This document shows, piece after piece, positions 33,203 to 43,363 of a stretch of DNA of 64,000 nt (the first letter of the stretch is position 1; each line of letters opens with the position of its first letter). The stretch is from Dactylonectria macrodidyma. Its lineage: Eukaryota; Ascomycota; Sordariomycetes; Hypocreales; Nectriaceae. The stretch is taken from the NCBI GenBank assembly GCA_020744425.1, contig JAGMUV010000005.1:2542001-2606000 (forward strand). Direction: 5' to 3'. Made by a program: the position numbers and the translations under genes. Under the pieces are notes generated by a model. That model was not told the DNA's origin. It made no database searches and was given only the letters and a program-made list of their open reading frames with translations.

Positions 33203-34354
33203 GGTGGAAGATGTGTGTTTGTAGAGGCGACAGGCGGGAAGTTAACACTTGCTACCTGAGGATTGAAGCATGCGAGCGCTTCTGCAACCTCAAGCTGGCA
33301 GAATTTTGAAATTTTTGGCGGTGAATCAAGTGTGGCGTAACACCAAGGCACCAGCCACACTTGAAGGGTGTCACGCAAGGATCATCGGCGAGGCAGAAAA
33401 GGTGGATGGGCCAGTCTCGTCAACTTTTGGCTTTTGGCCAACCTAATGAATAACTCTGTTTTTACCCTATTTGCATGCAAAGCACTCGACATAACCGGGA
33501 GGTCGAGCACTGAGATTGGCTCAGCTGAGGTCTGATGTTCTCTGCAATGCTGAATAAAAATAGTTCATGATGGCAACATGACACTGCTCTCGCGCCCCTT
33601 TTTCTCAAGTGGCTGACCTAACTGGAACGCCCGCATGCCTCATTAGGAAGCCCCTCGCCAAGCGTCAGCTCTGCATTGATTGAGCCGGAAATCCAGTAGC
33701 GTCCGTGCTAGGGACCATTTTAACCTGGTGGTTCCCCTGTGGTATGCAGTATCGGTGGGAAGCGCATACGCGGGTAGAGGGGCGTATTAAGTACTCTAGA
33801 CATGTGGCCAACGCGCCTGGAACTTGCAAAGATCATGTTCCAGTCCGTGGCTTGTGTGCTTTTGATGTGCGAAGATCAACAATCTGGAATCTGGAACCCC
33901 GCGTCAACGTGTGGCCCAGGTGGGTAAAAGATCCTCTATTAGCGATCATCACGGGGGATTGTTAGGGGCGCAAGGAGACTCAAGGCCGCCCTTCCCCCCA
34001 GAACTGGATCCCTGATAGAAGGATCTGTAATTATGGAGCATCCAATACGGAGCAGCCCAGAATGGATGGTCAACTTGTATTGTCGACTGTACGGATCACG
34101 GGCATTCCCACGGGTCGTTTAGGTATGGTCAGCCAGGGGGCCTTGGCAGTCGTGCTGACTGGCCCTGAGTCCTCAAAGCCAGAACTGGCCCTCGCGCGAC
34201 CCGACTACATCTACGACTAACGAAACTCCACCCATCTCACCCCCCGTTCGCTCCTTTTCGACATTCGCTTTTTTCCTTCCCTTTTGCTATTTCGATCCAT
34301 TATCCATTCTCTCTTTTGCGCGTTTTACATTTTCCTTTTCCAGGCATCGGCATC
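33203..34354. other. Divergent promoter region utp11 / GH47 mannosidase
   Basis: 1.15 kb shared by two divergent genes. The right end is strongly C/T-rich; TTTTCCTTTTCCAG just before the mannosidase ATG looks like a 3' splice site, so a 5'-UTR intron is possible, but no convincing donor was found. Nothing else seen. Confidence 0.5.
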
Positions 34355-36061
34355 ATGGCGGTCGGCCTGCCCTTCAATGCGTCGAGGGTCCTCCTCGGCG
34401 TCATCATCGCCGTCATCCTGCTCGTCGGCTATTTCACCAACGTGTCCCACCCGCTCTTTAGCCACGACTCGAGCCCGATCGAGTTCGTCGCCAGCTCCTA
34501 CAGCTGGGCGAACCATACGCGCAAGCACCCCGTCGCCGGCAAGGATATGGCCAAGCTGCCCACGGGCAAACCCGCCAAGCTGCCGTCCATTCAGCACCAG
34601 TACTTCACACCCCCCAAGACTGACGAGGGTGTCAAGGACCTCGAGGAGAAGCGCAAGGATATTAAGCACGCCTTTGCCCAGTCGTGGGCGGCGTACGAGA
34701 AGCACGCCTGGGGTCATGACGAGCTGAAGCCCCTCAGCCTGGGCAGCCACGACTCCCTCAGCGGCTGGGGCGCGTCCATCATCGATGCGCTCGACACCCT
34801 ATGGCTCATGGACATGAAGTCCGAGTTCAGAAGGGCCGCTCGCCACGTCGCCCGCATCAACTGGAGCAACTCGACCACCGAGGCCTGCAACCTAGTCGAG
34901 ACCAACGTCCGTTTCCTCGGCGGCCTGCTCTCCGCCTATGAGCTCAGTAGCGAGGGCGTCCTCCTTTCTAAGGCCATTGAGGTCGGCGACCTGCTGTACG
35001 CTGCTTTCGACAACTACGAGCATATGCCTCCGCAGGACATCACCTTCCAGGATCTCAAGCTCGGCCGCGGCCACCCGGAGACGAAGCAGAGTACCGCGGC
35101 CCTGGGCAGCATGAGCCTCGAGTTCACCCGCCTCTCGCAGCTCACCGGCGACACCAAGTATTACGATGCCATCAACCGCATCACCCTTGCTTTCGACAAG
35201 ACCCAAAATACCACCTTCATCCACGGCCTCTGGCCCACCGAGATCGACGTCCTCCACAACTTCGACGTGACCATCTCCTCCACCTTCAGCATCGGCGCCG
35301 ACAGCGGCTCAATCTACGAGTACCTCCTCAAGCAGTTCGTGCTCCTCCGCGGCCAAGCGCCCGTCTACGAAAAGATGTACACCGACGCCCTGGATGCCAT
35401 CCTCGACAACCTGCTGTTCCGACCGATGCTGCCCAAGAAGGAGGACGTGCTCATGATCGGCAAGGCCGAAGTCGCCAACGACGGCGTCATCAGCTTGCGC
35501 CCTCACCTGGAGCACCAATCGTGCTTCGCCGGCGGCATGATCGCCATGGGAGGCAAGCTCTTCAAGCGCGACGAGCATGTCGTCCTCGGCGACAAGCTGA
35601 CCCGTGGATGCGCCTACGCGTACTCCGCCTTCCCCCACGGCGTCATGCCCGAGATCTCGACGCTTACGGCCTGCCCCTCGCTGGACCCCTGCGAGTTCCG
35701 CACCACGTCCATTCGCGCGACCCCCGACGGCTTCAATACCAAGGACAAGCGCTACGCCCTCCGCCCGGAGGCCATTGAGAGCGTCTTCATCCTGTACCGC
35801 ATTACGGGTAACGATGAGTACCGCACCATGGCGTGGGACATGTGGCAGGCCGTCAAGAAGGCCACCAAGACGCCCAAGAGCACCTTTGCCGAGGTCTCTG
35901 ACGTGACCTTGGGCGAAGTCACGCACGCCGACTCCATGGAGAGCTTCTGGCTGTCCGGCACGCTCAAGTACTTTTATCTCATGTTCTCCGACGCGAAGGA
36001 CGTGCTCAATTTGGACGACTGGGTGTTCAACACGGAGGGCCACCCGCTGAAATGGAAATAA
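34355..36061 (+). CDS. Class I alpha-1,2-mannosidase (GH47)
   Basis: Trims alpha-1,2-linked mannose from N-glycans in the ER or Golgi, Ca2+-dependent. Single exon, 568 aa. Type II topology: short cytosolic N-terminus, signal anchor at about 10-28 (VLLGVIIAVILLVGYF), then a stem and a luminal (alpha/alpha)7 barrel. Family landmarks are AWGHDELKP, DSLSGWGASIIDALDTLWLM, VNVRF-like TNVRFLGGLLSAYE, HLEHQSCFAGGM, RYALRPEAIES and the C-terminal NTEGHPL, in which Thr560 should bind calcium. Two Cys in the CFAGGM and RGCAYAY blocks fit the conserved disulfide region. N-glycosylation sequons occur (NHT, NST, NTT). The assigned ATG is the first in frame, directly before the anchor. Which of the several fungal GH47 paralogues it is cannot be decided here. 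Confidence 0.93.
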   Translation: MAVGLPFNASRVLLGVIIAVILLVGYFTNVSHPLFSHDSSPIEFVASSYSWANHTRKHPVAGKDMAKLPTGKPAKLPSIQHQYFTPPKTDEGVKDLEEKRKDIKHAFAQSWAAYEKHAWGHDELKPLSLGSHDSLSGWGASIIDALDTLWLMDMKSEFRRAARHVARINWSNSTTEACNLVETNVRFLGGLLSAYELSSEGVLLSKAIEVGDLLYAAFDNYEHMPPQDITFQDLKLGRGHPETKQSTAALGSMSLEFTRLSQLTGDTKYYDAINRITLAFDKTQNTTFIHGLWPTEIDVLHNFDVTISSTFSIGADSGSIYEYLLKQFVLLRGQAPVYEKMYTDALDAILDNLLFRPMLPKKEDVLMIGKAEVANDGVISLRPHLEHQSCFAGGMIAMGGKLFKRDEHVVLGDKLTRGCAYAYSAFPHGVMPEISTLTACPSLDPCEFRTTSIRATPDGFNTKDKRYALRPEAIESVFILYRITGNDEYRTMAWDMWQAVKKATKTPKSTFAEVSDVTLGEVTHADSMESFWLSGTLKYFYLMFSDAKDVLNLDDWVFNTEGHPLKWK

Positions 36062-37684
36062 AGGCCAAAAAAAAAAAAAACTAGTACCACAACTCCTTCA
36101 TCCTCCCCCTCAACCCCCCACCATGTGCGACCTACAAATTGGAGAGTTGTACGGGCAAATTGTATCGTGGAACGGCGGAATGGCGTTTTTGGCGGCTTCG
36201 GACTTTCGGGCAACGGCATATACTCATTCTTTGTGAATTTTTGATGCGGGCTGGTGGGTAGAAGCCTCCCGTCAGGCTTAGATCTATGTACGAATAACAC
36301 ATAATTGATACCCTCTCACGCACCCCCCCTTGTTCGCGCGAACCGGACAGACTCTCATGCGGCATCCGCTACGGCGCCCTCAAAAGACTCCCTTGCAGAC
36401 TCGCCCTCACCGCTTACGAGCATGACGCTTGCTGGCCTCATCTCGACACCCTCCCAGCACCATCCGCCAACTGCAGCTAGCATGTCGTCTTGGTTGTGCA
36501 GCGTGTCGTTTGCCCTGCGGGGCTTATCTGCGCCCGCAGGTCTGGTTAGCATCGAGGTGGTGAGGGGTCAGGTGTTCAGGCTGGAAGTGCATACTTGGTG
36601 GCTTGTTTGCTTGTCCTTCGAGAGACGGCATTTTCACGATGGTAGTAGCTTTTGTACTTAATGAGAGCGATTTCTCCTCAAAGTGAACTCGCAATGCTCG
36701 GTTTGCTAGTTCATGCATACTCCTTTTCACGATGCTCATTCTGCATCATATTATTTATATGATTGACGGCCTTGAGACCTCTGCTCCTTATTCCACTCTC
36801 CCATCTACTCAAGACAGGCTCTCCTTGCTCCGGAGCCTCAAATGGGCTGAGTAGACCCTTCCTCAACGATAGAGCAAGCTCCCCGTCTGGCTCGGAGCAA
36901 CGCGAGTGATTGCTCACGAAGGGTACCGGAGTCCGATGTTAACCACGAGCAGCCGCAAGAATCCTTCCCAAGCTGGGGCAGATAGGTAGCTAGAAAGAAG
37001 AAGCAACGAAACTCCAAAAAACAAAGCTCGTTATCGGCAGCCAAGGGTCAGCACTACTGTGACGAGCATTGAATGATGACGACCATCCGGCATGAGTCTT
37101 TGCCATTATCAGGATAGTCGAGCTGGACGGCATATTGTGGAACAAATCAGACGGCTCATCACACGTCCCCACAACACCAAACACAGCTTGGTCTGCTCTT
37201 TGGGGTCGTGGGAGTAAGTCTGCTCGCCCTCTTCGAGCAACGAGTGGCGTCCATCCCACGCACGCCACTCGCAAACGGCTTGACCGCTCCCATTACTCTT
37301 TGCTTGCTCCTACTGTTGCTCGTCCAGTTTGCTCCTCCACAGAGCCGCCATTGCTCCTTCGGGGGAGCAACTTGCTCCAAGTGAAAATGAGCAACTTACT
37401 CCCTGCAGCCAAGTAGCATCGGGCCAGCCAAGAGACTGATATGAGCCAATCAACTTCAGGTGGCGCTCGCATTCAGACAAAAAGGATGGATAGACGATCA
37501 TGATTGCAAGCCGGGCCGGCAAAAGAGGTGAAATCTGGCCATTGTCAAGTGATGAAAGTAGAGAGCAAGACACACCAGGATGAGGTCGCGAACCAACCCC
37601 GGGTTGCCTTAAAACCCCCTCCCTCAGCCGCACTGCCTCATTCCCTCAATCACACCGAGTGTGTGCACATTGTACAAATGCAGC
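36062..37684. other. 1.6-kb region upstream of the C2H2 gene
   Basis: Begins with a 13-base A run at about 36067-36079 in the mannosidase 3' UTR. It then contains a strong cluster of TTGCTC/GAGCAA words (36825-37394), listed separately. No coding region recognised. Confidence 0.6.
36825..37394. promoter_or_regulatory. Cluster of TTGCTC / GAGCAA hexamers
   Basis: TTGCTC (or its complement GAGCAA) starts at 36825, 36872, 36895, 36910, 37235, 37304, 37316, 37329, 37351, 37365, 37372 and 37389: twelve in 570 bp, eight of them in the last 160 bp. Five read TTGCTCC. Both orientations occur and spacing is irregular, so it is not a simple tandem repeat. The dense part lies 290-450 bp upstream of the zinc-finger gene. 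It may be a regulatory site array or a worn repeat. Confidence 0.5.
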
Positions 37685-39572
37685 ATGTCAAACAAGACGC
37701 CAAACCTCAATTCGTACATCTCGCACCGCTCCTTTGCCGCTGGTGCCTCGCGCGCAAATGGAGCCGGTGTTAGAGCCCGAGATCATCTCAAGAAGGCCCT
37801 TGCCGAGGTCGACGGACTCCTTGCCGGGCTGACATACTTCGACACAACGGAGCACTTGAGCCTAGGGGTTGAGAATGGGCTACCCGACGACTTGGAGCAA
37901 GAGATCAATGATCTTACAGTCCAGGCAACTCCTGAGGGTGAAACGCAGCCGACACACGACAGCAATCCCAACGAGACGTCGTCAGAGTCTCGGAGAAGGG
38001 ACTGGTCCTGCATCCGAGACGTTCGAGACGGCATGGAGATTCTCTGGAACGAATTCGACAAATTAGTAACGAAGCTCAACAATGACGCCATCAACGACCT
38101 TCGCGGAGGCTACCGTGATGCTCAAGGCCTGCGCGAAGCAGGCGTCTTTGCCTTCCGCAACACCATAACAGGCCCAGCACCGAACAACTTGAAGAGCATA
38201 TTCGCCTTCACCAGTCTGTCATACGTTGTGTCGTGCCTTCTCCGCGATCGGAAAAGGCTGCCTGAAGAAAGTGTCTTGTCCGGCGTCCAGACTTGGAGGA
38301 ATGCTATCCAGGACCGTGATGAACGAAACGCATTCACCACCCTTGCGAAAGATCTCTGGCCAGAGGCCAAGAACCACATACAATTTCTTGACTTCGGGAT
38401 GACGGAGAAGGGATGGCACGGGGGAGAGGTACTTCGCGGAGACCAGTGGGCGAGTGTCGGCGAGGGGGTTGTGGTATCAGGTCCTGATGCTTTTTTATCT
38501 CATCACATGCCTCTTCATAACTTCATTTCTCCGACGATGCCCATGGTCGAACAGTATCAACCTCCGCTGGCCCAGGACTTTAATACCGGACCTACCCAGT
38601 CGTATCATGTCAACCACACCAACCCTACACCAGAGCAGGGCCTGATGGACCACGTTATTGACCTTACGGATCTGACTTACGATACCTTCGAATTGTTCCG
38701 ATTCACAGATATTGAAGGTTCCTCGGATTTCCCGGTGACAGACGAGGGAGGACCTTCAGGACTACCCCCGGAAATGCAATACCTCGATCAACCGGGTTCG
38801 AGGAGCCAAACGGAGTCGGATGACATGACGGATGACGAGCCAGTCCCAGATACGTCGATTTCTCGAGAAGCGCTCCAGAATACGGAGCTGTTCCGTGCCT
38901 TGTCCACCTTTTTGAAGGACATGTACCAGCTGCTTTACATCCTCTCGGGCATGGAGATGACGGCCAGGCTTCTCGAGGAGCACCGAAACTTCGGCGACCG
39001 CTTCGATCGGGAGTACTTCTGGCCCTTGCTGACCGCGCCTGGCTACGACAAGGACGCGCCGTCCCATGGGATATTATGGATGGCTAAGAAGTTTGTCAGC
39101 TTCGGTCATTTACAGACTGTCGAGGAGGTGAAGGCCTATATGTATATCGTTGGACCAGTAAGTTAAGTGAATGTTGCGGGTAGTAGAATGACTGGAGTCT
39201 TGAAAGCTGATGAAACCATAGTTGATTTTCGACGTCGATAACGCGGCCTTCCAGCGTTTTCTGAAATGGATCGATACACCAAGAAGAACGCAGAGTCCTA
39301 GTCCTCCGGCAGTATCTAGGCCGAGGCAGCGGACCAGGGCCGGTGTCAGGAAGCAGAAAAAGATGCAATCGGCTGCAATCACAGGGTATGTCCCGACGCA
39401 GCCGACTCAAGAATCCTCATAGTGTAAGTTGCTGACTCAAAGCAGAAAGCAGTACCCGTGTGGCAACTGTGGGAAGTGTTTCACGAGGAAGTTCAACATG
39501 AAGCGTCATGAAGAGATTCACAATAATGCGAAGCGGCATACACTCATTCCGGTGGCAATCCCGGTTGCATGA
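37685..39572 (+). CDS. Uncharacterised protein with one C-terminal C2H2 zinc finger
   Basis: Exons 37685-39157, 39222-39385 and 39446-39572 encode 587 aa. The only domain I recognise is a C2H2 finger at the extreme C-terminus: Cys551-x2-Cys554-x12-His567-x3-His571, preceded by a basic linker (RPRQRTRAGVRKQKK) that may be a nuclear signal. The long N-terminal part has no domain known to me; it includes an acidic, Asp-rich centre (about 320-420) and a more hydrophobic, helical part (about 430-490). The finger depends on correct removal of the 60-nt intron 2; reading into it meets a stop after 13 codons and would give a protein without the finger. The start ATG is at 37685; the open frame just upstream begins with GTG. 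A nuclear regulatory role is inference. Confidence 0.75.
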
Positions 39573-39669
39573 TGTTGTTAGTTGACGGTTGTCGTATGAA
39601 GTGGGTAGAGGCGGAAACTGTACCGAATGTTGGAGTCGTTCTTTAGGCCTCAGGACCACAATGCCATCT

Positions 39670-39711
39670 CTTACCTACCTTACCTTACCTTACCTACCTA
39701 GGTAAAGACAA
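39670..39711. repeat. TTACC / TACC simple repeat ending in a TACCTAGGTA palindrome
   Basis: Irregular array of TTACC and TACC units finishing in the perfect palindrome TACCTAGGTA. A similar TACCTACCTAGG word recurs at about 39870-39882. Such words are common in sordariomycete intergenic DNA. No function assigned. Confidence 0.75.
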
Positions 39712-40059
39712 AACAGGAAATACCGAAATTCTCCTAGCTGCCCGTTGACTTGAGAAGTGAGATCCCACTCATGTGCTCCTGCCGCTTCTGGGCCGTGGGT
39801 TTATTAATGTCAACTGTGATGACAAGTGGATCTACGACTGAGCTGTCTTGGTAGGTACCTTGCCTGCTTACCTACCTAGGTTTGGGTGGCATGGATGGTG
39901 TGTCCCGTCCATGGAGAATCTTTGCAAGTGCCAGGTTTGATGCTCAAGCCAACGGCCACAAGCTTGTGTTTCATGTAAAGATTCGCAGAATCACCACATG
40001 TGATGACATCCCGAGGCATGCCTGGGGGTGTTCATTAAGCGAATGAACTTTGCAAGGCC

Positions 40060-40098
40060 GTTTCCGCTCCCGTTTCCGCTCCCGCTCCCGCTTTCGCA
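40060..40098. repeat. 12-bp GTTTCCGCTCCC repeat, two full copies plus fragments
   Basis: Copies at 40060-40071 and 40072-40083 are identical and are followed by the partial units GCTCCC and GCTTTC. Pyrimidine-rich on the plus strand. Non-coding. Confidence 0.75.
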
Positions 40099-41773
40099 TC
40101 GCCGAGAGTTCAGTCAATGAAGGTTCCAGCACTTGACCCCAGAGTAGATGAAGCTGGAATGTTTGCACTCGGGAATACCGGGATACCAAGTGACGGTTCT
40201 GAACGAGGACGGAATCTCTCGTTGGAGTACGAATCCGAGATGCTGTCGCGTCCCGTCGACAATTCAAGCTGAAACCACATGCAAAGATGCAAGTAGCATG
40301 AACGCAAGTGAGGCGGGCCACGTCACGACTGCACCACTTCGTCCAGCAAAATGCAACTGATGGATCAATCGCCATCAAGAGAGGCTACAAATCCACCCCG
40401 CTGGGAGCATCATAGGTCAGCCGGGAGCGGGAGTTGCGGATTAATGACATGGCGTTGGGGTTCTCCGGAGAGGCCTCCCTCCCGGACGATCCGAGGACGG
40501 CAATGCCTCCACCAGCATCAGAACAACGAAAAATGCGTCGCCACAGCCAGCACGAAGATTCATGTTCTGGAAAGTCTGGGCAGTGACGCTTGCGTGTGGC
40601 TGGTGCATGGAAACGCGTGGTCCGAGAGGGCACTGGGCGATGCTGGTATGCTGAGCACTAATTATGCTTAGCACGAGACAGCAGGCCCCGTTGCTGAAAA
40701 TAGCGAGGCGAAACCCACCCTTGAACAGAGACTAGCCCAAGCCTCCAGACATTATAGGTTTTTTTTCCCCAGGTGGCTCGGTACTCTAAATTGTGAGATC
40801 CCCAGAATTATTCCCTGGCAATGCGATGCGTGTGGTGCGTCGAGCTGGAAACCCGCGCGATGTCCACTTGGGGACAAATCGACGCAGCTGGGTTTCTTCG
40901 CATTGTGCCGAAGCACAGCCACACAAAATGCTTCCGTCATTGGAATTGCAGGGTGCATTTTGATGAGGTCCCGATGAGGATCGGCAGCTAATTGGTAGTT
41001 GGTGCTGCCAAGTGTTACAGAGTGAATTGCGGCTTGTGGCTGGCAGCTGGGAAGAAAGAACAGGTACAAGACGGAAGGTTAGAGACATAGCTGTTCAAGG
41101 GATGGAGGATGAAAAGAATCGCTATCAATACCTGCATACCTATCTACCCACAACCTTGGGTACACAGAGAATGCCTTCATGAACAATAAGCAGAGATTGG
41201 ATTCGTACCTGAGCACATGGCGCAGCACACATCAGACACGCCTCAAATGGCGCAGAAGCTGATGACCAGGGTCCGCCACAAGAGCCGACGCAGGGTCGCC
41301 CAGCGCTAATTGAGGGCGATCCTTGCAATGCTCCTCGTGTACCTGAACAGTACATTATATACTAGCAAATCGTGTGCCTAGATGCCTGTCAATCGACAGT
41401 ACATTCTGACCCAAAGGGAATGTGCGGGAAACGACCAGGGTGGATTTGGTGACATCAACACGGACTCGCCTAGTAAGGGGGGTCTGGTGTCACGCTCGGC
41501 CTCACAGCCTTTCTCCAGAAGCAGACAGCCGAATCGAGATGATGGTACGGGGGAGAGTGGAAATGAAACACGCCCGATCCTGGGAAACAGATATATGAGG
41601 AGCAGCCCCTCCAATCTTTCGAAGCTTGATTCACTACTCTATCCCCATCGCACATAAAGACATCTGCTTTTGCAACGCACCTACACTTACACTCGCCACA
41701 TCAACTTCACCACCTACAACTACTACCAACTGCAACTTCACCACCACAACCTCACCACTACAACTCTCTCAAC

Positions 41774-42430
41774 ATGCACTTCTCCAAGATCTCCGTCCTC
41801 GCCGTCGCCGGCCTCGTCGCTGCCAACAGCAACAACGTCAACGAGCGGTATGCCACTCCCAGCCCCATCCTCACCATCAATCCACTAATTCTCCCCAGTA
41901 ACGTTGCCCGCAATGCCGTCGCCGAAGCCGCACCCGTGATCACTGCTCTGCCCGTGAAGGAGCGCGACATTATCGACTCGGCCGAGAACATCATCAACGA
42001 CGCGTCGACATTTGTCGAGGGCGCCATCAGCGACGCTTCGACATTCATCGACGGTGCCTCCACGTTTGTCGATGGTGTCGTTAGCGACGCCTCAACCTTC
42101 ATCGACGGTGCTTCCACCGCCATTGACGGCGCTGTCTCGCACATCTCCACTGCCGTCGACGGCGCTGAGACCTGGCTCTCCACCAAGGCCGGTGCTGTTG
42201 AGACCTACCTCTCCACCAAGAACGGTGTCGTTCAGACCTACCTGTCCACGAAGGCCGCCGCCGTCTCCTCGGCCGTCGAGAGCGCCGCCGATGCTGCCTC
42301 CAGCGCCGCCGATGCCGCCGACGACGATGACGATGACAATGCCGCTCCCAGCGCCCACGACTCTAAGGCCGCCCTCATGGCTGCTGGCCTGGCCCTCGGT
42401 GCCACCGTCTTCGGCTTCATGCTCGTCTAA
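41774..42430 (+). CDS. Probable GPI-anchored cell-surface protein with internal repeats
   Basis: Exons 41774-41847 and 41899-42430 give about 201 aa. The 51-nt intron has good GT-AG ends and a CCACTAAT branch-like box; it is a multiple of three without a stop, so retention would also give a protein (218 aa). N-terminal signal peptide MHFSKISVLAVAGLVAA. The centre carries two sets of short repeats: DASTFxxGAxS-type units (about 57-110) and WLSTK/TYLSTK units spaced about 11 residues (about 118-150). Ala/Ser-rich and acidic (DDDDDD) sequence follows, and the protein ends with a hydrophobic tail (AALMAAGLALGATVFGFMLV), the layout of a GPI-attachment signal. No enzymatic domain. A cell-wall or surface role is inferred. 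Start context CAACATGCAC. Confidence 0.72.
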   Translation: MHFSKISVLAVAGLVAANSNNVNERYATPSPILTINPLILPSNVARNAVAEAAPVITALPVKERDIIDSAENIINDASTFVEGAISDASTFIDGASTFVDGVVSDASTFIDGASTAIDGAVSHISTAVDGAETWLSTKAGAVETYLSTKNGVVQTYLSTKAAAVSSAVESAADAASSAADAADDDDDDNAAPSAHDSKAALMAAGLALGATVFGFMLV

Positions 42431-43363
42431 GCGGGCTCTGCGTAACGGCAGCAACCGTTTCTTCTACTTACACGGAATGCCACGTATTAAGTAGCACTTC
42501 GACTTTGTCGTTTTTACACCATGACACATTTCACGGCGTTTTTTGGAGCCTCGGAAAGCAATCATGTTTTATATCCACTAGACACAACAGGCAGGCATGC
42601 GAGGAGCAAGGCGAGACCTGAATTTTTTTTAATCGGTCCATCAGATACCACAACAAACAAATATTTCTTCACACATGCTCCACATGCTTTTCCGTGATAA
42701 TAGTCTTGCTATGTTGATGTCGTACAAAGCGATAATTGCTTACCTTGTTAATGCGGTTAGTCTTGCTTGATATGCATGCTACCGTTGCATCGATCGGAGC
42801 GTTCCCAAAATCAGATCTGAAAATCGGTTCCTAGTTGCGAGGCGTGCCGTTATCCTCTCTTCCAGTGGACTTCTGAAATGCTTCTAGATCCATTCGAATA
42901 CCCTTGCGCCCTTTCTTGAAGAGACGTGTTGAATGATGGGATATTCAACAGCGCCACCTTCTTAGCTGAGCAGGTCACATCAATTCACGACCTGCCGCAA
43001 CCCAAGCTACAACACAACTTGAATCCACTTTACCTTTAGCGCTTGCAATTAACCATACCCTCAGCTAACCCCCATGGCCCCGATTCATTTGATCCTAGAC
43101 TTGTCTCTGTGGGCGTCAAATAGTACACTATTCAGGTCTACTTTTCTCTATCTTTTAGAATACGGCCGTCGTCTAGTATAAAGACAGTAATGTTACAGTT
43201 ATTTACAGAATATTTATCTAGACCGTTTCTTCTCGCTTCATGTGACAATGTGCATGAGCCTAAAAGGGTGATTGCATAATGATTCGTGATAGCAGCCCAC
43301 CATTAGAATTGGACCGTAAGAGTTGGACCAACACCTGTGCTAGGTTAGGGACGCGAGATACCC
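42431..43363. other. Convergent intergenic region
   Basis: 3' UTRs of the GPI-protein gene and the mitochondrial synthetase gene. AT-rich in places; no gene or repeat recognised. Confidence 0.6.

Larger units (their letters stand above)
39573..41773. other. 2.2-kb intergenic region with simple repeats
   Basis: Contains TTACC-type repeats near 39670-39711 and again loosely at 39850-39882, and a GTTTCCGCTCCC repeat at 40060-40098. No coding sequence recognised. The last 100 bp are a C/A-rich leader of the GPI-protein gene. Confidence 0.55.
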
